From Microcoleus sp. FACHB-DQ6 (GTDB taxonomy: Bacteria; Cyanobacteriota; Cyanobacteriia; Cyanobacteriales; Microcoleaceae): a DNA stretch of 38,362 bases. The position numbers were made by a program, and so were the translations under genes. Shown piece after piece: positions 34,624-38,362 of the stretch. The stretch is from the NCBI GenBank assembly GCA_014695175.1, contig JACJNV010000088.1:1-38362 (forward strand), written 5' to 3'. Each line of letters begins with the position of its first letter. Position 1 is the first letter of the stretch. Under the pieces are notes generated by a model. It was not told the origin of the DNA. It saw nothing but the letters and a program-made list of their open reading frames with translations, and did not search any database.

Positions 34624-35976
34624 ATGAAACGTTTTTTCTACGCTATTTTTCGCTTCTGTGCGCGTGTAAATCGCTCGCGAAAGAAGCGATTGACCAACAA
34701 TGGTTTAGCAGTGCTTAGCTGCACGCTTTTAGCGGGAATTTTAGGATTAGATACTAATCAAACTCTGACCTATCAAATCTTTACTTTCCTGTTGTCAATT
34801 ATAGGAATAGCCATAATTTTCAGTAGATTTTTTCGCTTCCGCTTCAATGCAGTACGGTTCTTGCCAAAGTTTGCCACTGTTGGAGTCACTTTAAAATACC
34901 GTATTCTCATTCATAACAAAACTAGCCAGAGTCAAAATAACCTGAAATTGGGGGAAAATTTTGCCGACACATACCCAAGTTTTCAAGAATTTATAGAAAC
35001 ACCTGAACCCGTTGAAGAACAGCGCACTTCATTGGATAAATATTTCGGCTATTATCGTTGGCTGTGGCTGCTTTATAGGAAACAATGCGCCACAGCTAAA
35101 GCCATAGAATTGCCTCCTCTTCCACCCAATAGCAAAACAGAAGTGGTATGTGAAATTACGCCGTCCTACAGAGGTGTTATCCGCCTGATTGGTCTAACAG
35201 TTAGTAGGTCAGATCCTTTTGGGATTTGGAATGCTTGTAAAACAATTTCCTTGCCCCAATCTATGTTAATTTTACCCAAACTATATCATTTACCACCAAT
35301 TCAGCTTCCTGGCTCAAGAAGATATCAATCAGGTGGCGTAACCTTAGCTTCATCAGTAGGAGATTCCGAGGAATTTAGGTCTCTGCGGGATTATCGACCC
35401 GGAGATTCGCTACGCAAAATTCACTGGAAAAGTTGGGCAAAAGCAGGTAAGCCAATGGTCAAAGAAGAACAGGATGAATTTTTTGTGAGGCACGCCCTAA
35501 TTTTGGATACATTTCAAAGTGTAAAATATAGTGAAATTTTAGAAGAGGCAATTTCAATAGCTGCTTCATTATCCTATGAAGTTCAGACTCAAGAATCATT
35601 ATTGGATTTGATGTTCGTCGTTCAAGAAGCTTATTGTTTTACCTTTGGGAGAGGTCTAAACTCTACTGAAAAAGTGCTAGAAATTCTCGCCTCTGTCGGT
35701 GCCTGTCAGGATAAAAATTTTGACTCCCTCACCTCAGTTTTGATGGAAAAAATCTCTCTCCTAAGCGGTTGTATTTGTATATTTTTGTGTTGGGACGAAC
35801 CTCGAAAAAAATTAGTAAATTATCTGAGAAGTCGCGGCATCCATACATTAGTTTTAATTTTAACAGAGCGAGATGCTCAATTAGATAGCTTAAATTTAGA
35901 ACTCATTAAAGATGACTTAACAAGCTGCCATATTTTAAAGCTAGGTCAAATACAAGAGGAGTTAATGAAATTATGA
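34624..35976 (+). CDS. DUF58 domain protein
   Basis: 450 residues. Two membrane helices near the N-terminus (about 25-70: NGLAVLSCTLLAGILGL and FLLSIIGIAIIFSRFF) precede a beta-rich extracytoplasmic-like region (about 75-220). The DUF58 core follows at about 250-280: SEEFRSLRDYRPGDSLRKIH then WKSWAKAGKPMVKE. A VWA-like fold with the strand HALILDTF occupies the end. DUF58 proteins are membrane partners of MoxR ATPases. The gene overlaps the next by 4 bp (ATGA), a sign of coupled translation. There are no unusual features in length or codon use. Confidence 0.9.
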   Translation: MKRFFYAIFRFCARVNRSRKKRLTNNGLAVLSCTLLAGILGLDTNQTLTYQIFTFLLSIIGIAIIFSRFFRFRFNAVRFLPKFATVGVTLKYRILIHNKTSQSQNNLKLGENFADTYPSFQEFIETPEPVEEQRTSLDKYFGYYRWLWLLYRKQCATAKAIELPPLPPNSKTEVVCEITPSYRGVIRLIGLTVSRSDPFGIWNACKTISLPQSMLILPKLYHLPPIQLPGSRRYQSGGVTLASSVGDSEEFRSLRDYRPGDSLRKIHWKSWAKAGKPMVKEEQDEFFVRHALILDTFQSVKYSEILEEAISIAASLSYEVQTQESLLDLMFVVQEAYCFTFGRGLNSTEKVLEILASVGACQDKNFDSLTSVLMEKISLLSGCICIFLCWDEPRKKLVNYLRSRGIHTLVLILTERDAQLDSLNLELIKDDLTSCHILKLGQIQEELMKL

Positions 35977-38024
35977 AAATGCCAGTGTTTCTTTTGGGTG
36001 TTAGTGTAATTTTTTGGGGCTGGCAGACGGGACTATGGTTTTTTGCTTTACCAATTGCTCTGATTTTAGAGGCAGCTAACTGGTTGCCTTATCGGTGGGA
36101 TTTTTCAGCTAGTGATTTTAGGCGCATTGCTAATTTCTGCCTGATTTTTTTGTGCTGTTTGCTGGTTTATCTCCTGGTCGCCAACCGCTCTATTTACTTG
36201 ATATATAATTTGTTGCAGTGGCTTCCTGGTGTATTTTTTCCACTGGTAGCTGCTCAGGTATATTCTGTCAAGGAAAGTCTGGATATACGCCTAATGTTTT
36301 TGTGGCTAAACAAAGCCACAAAAAAAGCACCACTTAACCCCTTGATGGTGAACCTTAATTATCCATATTTTATCTGTTGTCTGCTATCCGCTAGTACGGC
36401 GAACAGTAGAGATCTCTCTTTTTATGCTGGGATATTTGCCTTAACCGCTATTGCTTTGTGGTCTGTGAGAACGAAAAATTTTTCATCTATTCTCTGGCTG
36501 AGTCTGATGTTACTTGCTGGCAGTATAGGATTTATAGGACAGATGGGCTTGCACCAACTTCACGTGGCAGTAGAACAGCAAGCAATCTCATGGCTTAGTA
36601 ATGGTAATTCTCAAGAAACTGATTTTTTGAAAAAACAAACGAACATGGGATCAGTGGGATTATTAAAACAGTCAAATGAAATTATTTTTAGAGTGGCTCC
36701 TGAACCTAAACAAACTCCTCCCCGACTGCTAAGAGAAGCCACTTATAATCGCTACAACTCTTCACTTTGGCTCGCCTTAAATCCTAACTTTGTTCCCGTC
36801 CAACCAAAAATTAATGGCACAACTTGGGATTTAGGCGACCAACTACCCAATCCATCAACGATTACTATTTCGGCTACACTCCAAGGCAAGCAAGGTTTAT
36901 TAAAGCTGCCAGATGGAACTTTTAAAATTGACGCATTGCCTGTCAGTCAGATGGAAAAGAATAAATATGGCACAACTAAAGTGGTGGGAAAAGTTGATAT
37001 GCTGGCTTATCGAAGCTACTTTAATAATAATTTTTCTGTAGATAGCCCGCCTACAGAAGACGACCTGCAAATACCAAAATCAGAAATGGCGGCACTGAAT
37101 AAAATCCTCGGTCAAATGGATACTCAAGGAAAGTCGCAACCAGAAATTTTAGATAAAATAGAGTGGTTTTTCATGAAAAATTTCGTGTATTCACTGAAGC
37201 TTAGGGGCAAAGATAATGATGCTACGCCTCTATCAACATTTTTACTGAACACTCGCTCTGGACATTGTGAATATTTTGCTACTGCTGCGACACTTCTCCT
37301 GAGAAAACTCGGTATTCCAGCCCGTTATGCTGTTGGATATTCGGTTCACGAATTTAGTCCTTTGGAGAACCAATATATTGTAAGAAGTCGCCATGCTCAT
37401 GCTTGGACTTTGGCTTATATCGCGGGAAAATGGCAAGCTTTTGATGCTACGCCTTCTGATTGGGAAAGCATGGAGGATGCTGCTGCTCCCCCAGGGGCAT
37501 TTATCTCTGATTTATGGTCGCTATTGAGTTACAAAATTTTGCTGGGGTCGCGATATTTATCAGGTAACAATGGATTGAAGTATGGGGGAGTCATCCTGCT
37601 GGCATTAATATTTTTTTGGAGGTGTAATCCTAATTTTAAGAAAACTGTACGCCTTTTATCTAAGAAACCAAAATGGCTAAAAGCTATTTATAACAAAGAT
37701 TCGTTGAGTCCGAAATCGGAATTTTATTTAATCGAACAGGCGTTAAATGAGTCGGGATTGATTCGCCCTCCTTCCGAGTCTTTAAAAAATTGGATCGAGA
37801 GGTTGAAAAAAGAAAAACCGGAATTATATTGTCTCGAAGAGTTAGCATTGTTGATTGAGATTCATTATTGCGATCGCTTCGATCCCAAAGGAATTAAAGA
37901 CGCCCAAAAAGCTGAATTGAAATTGGCAATTCAATCCTGGATCGAGCAATATCGCAGGCAGGCGATCGCCTCAAACTCTCAGGTTAATAAAAGCGGTAAG
38001 TCTAGTATAGCTTTTCTCAGGTAG
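35973..38024 (+). CDS. Transglutaminase-like membrane protein (TgpA/DUF3488 type)
   Basis: 683 residues. Six or so N-terminal membrane helices (about 1-205) precede a periplasmic transglutaminase-like domain. The catalytic triad is C432 in SGHCEYFATAATLLLRKLG, H476 in RSRHAHAWTLAY and D491 in AFDATPSDW. One more membrane helix near 545 (GGVILLALIFFWRC) and a cytosolic DUF4129-like helical tail follow. TgpA of Pseudomonas has this same arrangement and is essential there; the substrate is not known. It is last in the MoxR/DUF58 operon. The Pro/Gly content and tail length are usual for the family. Confidence 0.92.
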   Translation: MKMPVFLLGVSVIFWGWQTGLWFFALPIALILEAANWLPYRWDFSASDFRRIANFCLIFLCCLLVYLLVANRSIYLIYNLLQWLPGVFFPLVAAQVYSVKESLDIRLMFLWLNKATKKAPLNPLMVNLNYPYFICCLLSASTANSRDLSFYAGIFALTAIALWSVRTKNFSSILWLSLMLLAGSIGFIGQMGLHQLHVAVEQQAISWLSNGNSQETDFLKKQTNMGSVGLLKQSNEIIFRVAPEPKQTPPRLLREATYNRYNSSLWLALNPNFVPVQPKINGTTWDLGDQLPNPSTITISATLQGKQGLLKLPDGTFKIDALPVSQMEKNKYGTTKVVGKVDMLAYRSYFNNNFSVDSPPTEDDLQIPKSEMAALNKILGQMDTQGKSQPEILDKIEWFFMKNFVYSLKLRGKDNDATPLSTFLLNTRSGHCEYFATAATLLLRKLGIPARYAVGYSVHEFSPLENQYIVRSRHAHAWTLAYIAGKWQAFDATPSDWESMEDAAAPPGAFISDLWSLLSYKILLGSRYLSGNNGLKYGGVILLALIFFWRCNPNFKKTVRLLSKKPKWLKAIYNKDSLSPKSEFYLIEQALNESGLIRPPSESLKNWIERLKKEKPELYCLEELALLIEIHYCDRFDPKGIKDAQKAELKLAIQSWIEQYRRQAIASNSQVNKSGKSSIAFLR

Positions 38025-38305
38025 ATGATGTACAGATTTAGATTTTAAATTGGGGGCTTGAGAACTTTTTAATTGATTCGTAAATTCCCCAATTATTCAA
38101 TTATTCAATTATTCAATCTAAACTTGTACCTCCCTTAATGGAGAACCGCTATATATACCTTTTCTAAATCACTTGTACAAGACCGTCGGTTATTAGACAA
38201 GTCACAATTGCTTTATGCCTACTTAAGAGAACAGCCTTATTAGGGTACTTACAGCACTTCCGGATGTTATGAGGTACGATAGAATCGACTAAAAATAATA
38301 TAGCA
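38025..38305. other. Intergenic region with hairpin and short repeats
   Basis: AATTGGGG (38049-38056, approximate) pairs with CCCCAATT (38087-38094), a possible transcript end for the operon. The octamer ATTATTCA occurs three times in tandem at 38092-38115. A short protein-like stretch (SLVQDRRLLDKSQLLYAYLR, near 38170-38240) may be a gene remnant. IS630 ends should lie in the last part, but I cannot place them. Confidence 0.5.
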
Positions 38306-38362
38306 ATGAAAGCATACTCAGTAGATTTGCGCTCCAAAATAGTAGCAGCCCATTTAGAACAG
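38306..38362 (+). CDS. IS630-like transposase, N-terminal fragment (cut by window edge)
   Basis: Nineteen codons, MKAYSVDLRSKIVAAHLEQ, running off the window. This is the usual beginning of the IS630/Tc1-type helix-turn-helix in cyanobacterial transposases (M-K-x-Y-S-x-D-L-R-x-K-I-V). The rest lies outside, so neither completeness nor the element's ends can be judged. Confidence 0.7.
   Translation, partial: MKAYSVDLRSKIVAAHLEQ

Noticed and set aside
1..38362. CRISPR array, tRNA or rRNA genes
   Set aside because: No regularly spaced direct repeats and no tRNA or rRNA signature were seen when reading both strands by eye.

Overview
The window looks like chromosomal DNA of a filamentous cyanobacterium of the Oscillatoria/Microcoleus kind. 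The evidence is the many GCGATCGC (HIP1) octamers, a Vipp1/IM30 thylakoid protein, MenB of phylloquinone synthesis, a cyanobacterial-type glutathione reductase, cyanobacteria-specific small proteins, and dispersed palindromic repeats. The genus is an inference from gene content. No tRNA, rRNA or CRISPR array was seen.

Region by region. 1-6.3 kb: a membrane pentapeptide-repeat protein, a decayed PIG-V-like mannosyltransferase, a TenA-family protein, a DPM1/GtrB-like glycosyltransferase, a glutathione S-transferase and a glucose-dehydrogenase-like SDR. 6.3-15.6 kb is a gene graveyard. It holds an AI-2E family transporter with three in-frame stops and a frameshift, the C-terminal half of an ion channel, and an old IS4-family element that was itself hit by a second IS4-family element with a clean 9-bp target duplication. 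An intact membrane adenylate cyclase and a collapsed ShlB/FhaC-type outer-membrane secretion protein follow. 15.6-19.1 kb: two PspA/IM30 paralogues (one with the Vipp1 C-terminal tail) separated by a solo TnpB (IS200/IS605) element bounded by two matching hairpins. A 134-bp tandem duplication lies downstream of vipp1.

19.4-26.5 kb: housekeeping and cyanobacterial genes. These are a proline-rich, SPOR-like membrane protein, a small Cys-rich protein, menB, a TerB-like protein, tadA, a PlsC acyltransferase, a conserved hypothetical and an orphan MacB-type ABC ATPase. Several intergenic repeats lie among them.

27-31.1 kb: a Uma2-family nuclease directly downstream of a 1107-residue NACHT STAND NTPase ending in HEAT-like repeats. 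This layout suggests an innate-immunity or self-surveillance locus, by inference. 31.6-38.0 kb: glutathione reductase, an OGFr-domain protein, then a tightly packed MoxR AAA+ / DUF58 / transglutaminase operon. The window ends in the first 19 codons of an IS630-like transposase.

The strongest candidates for something new are the NACHT-HEAT/Uma2 pair, the bacterial OGFr gene leading the MoxR operon, the solo TnpB between the two PspA/Vipp1 genes, and the two-hairpin repeat family whose stems appear to covary.
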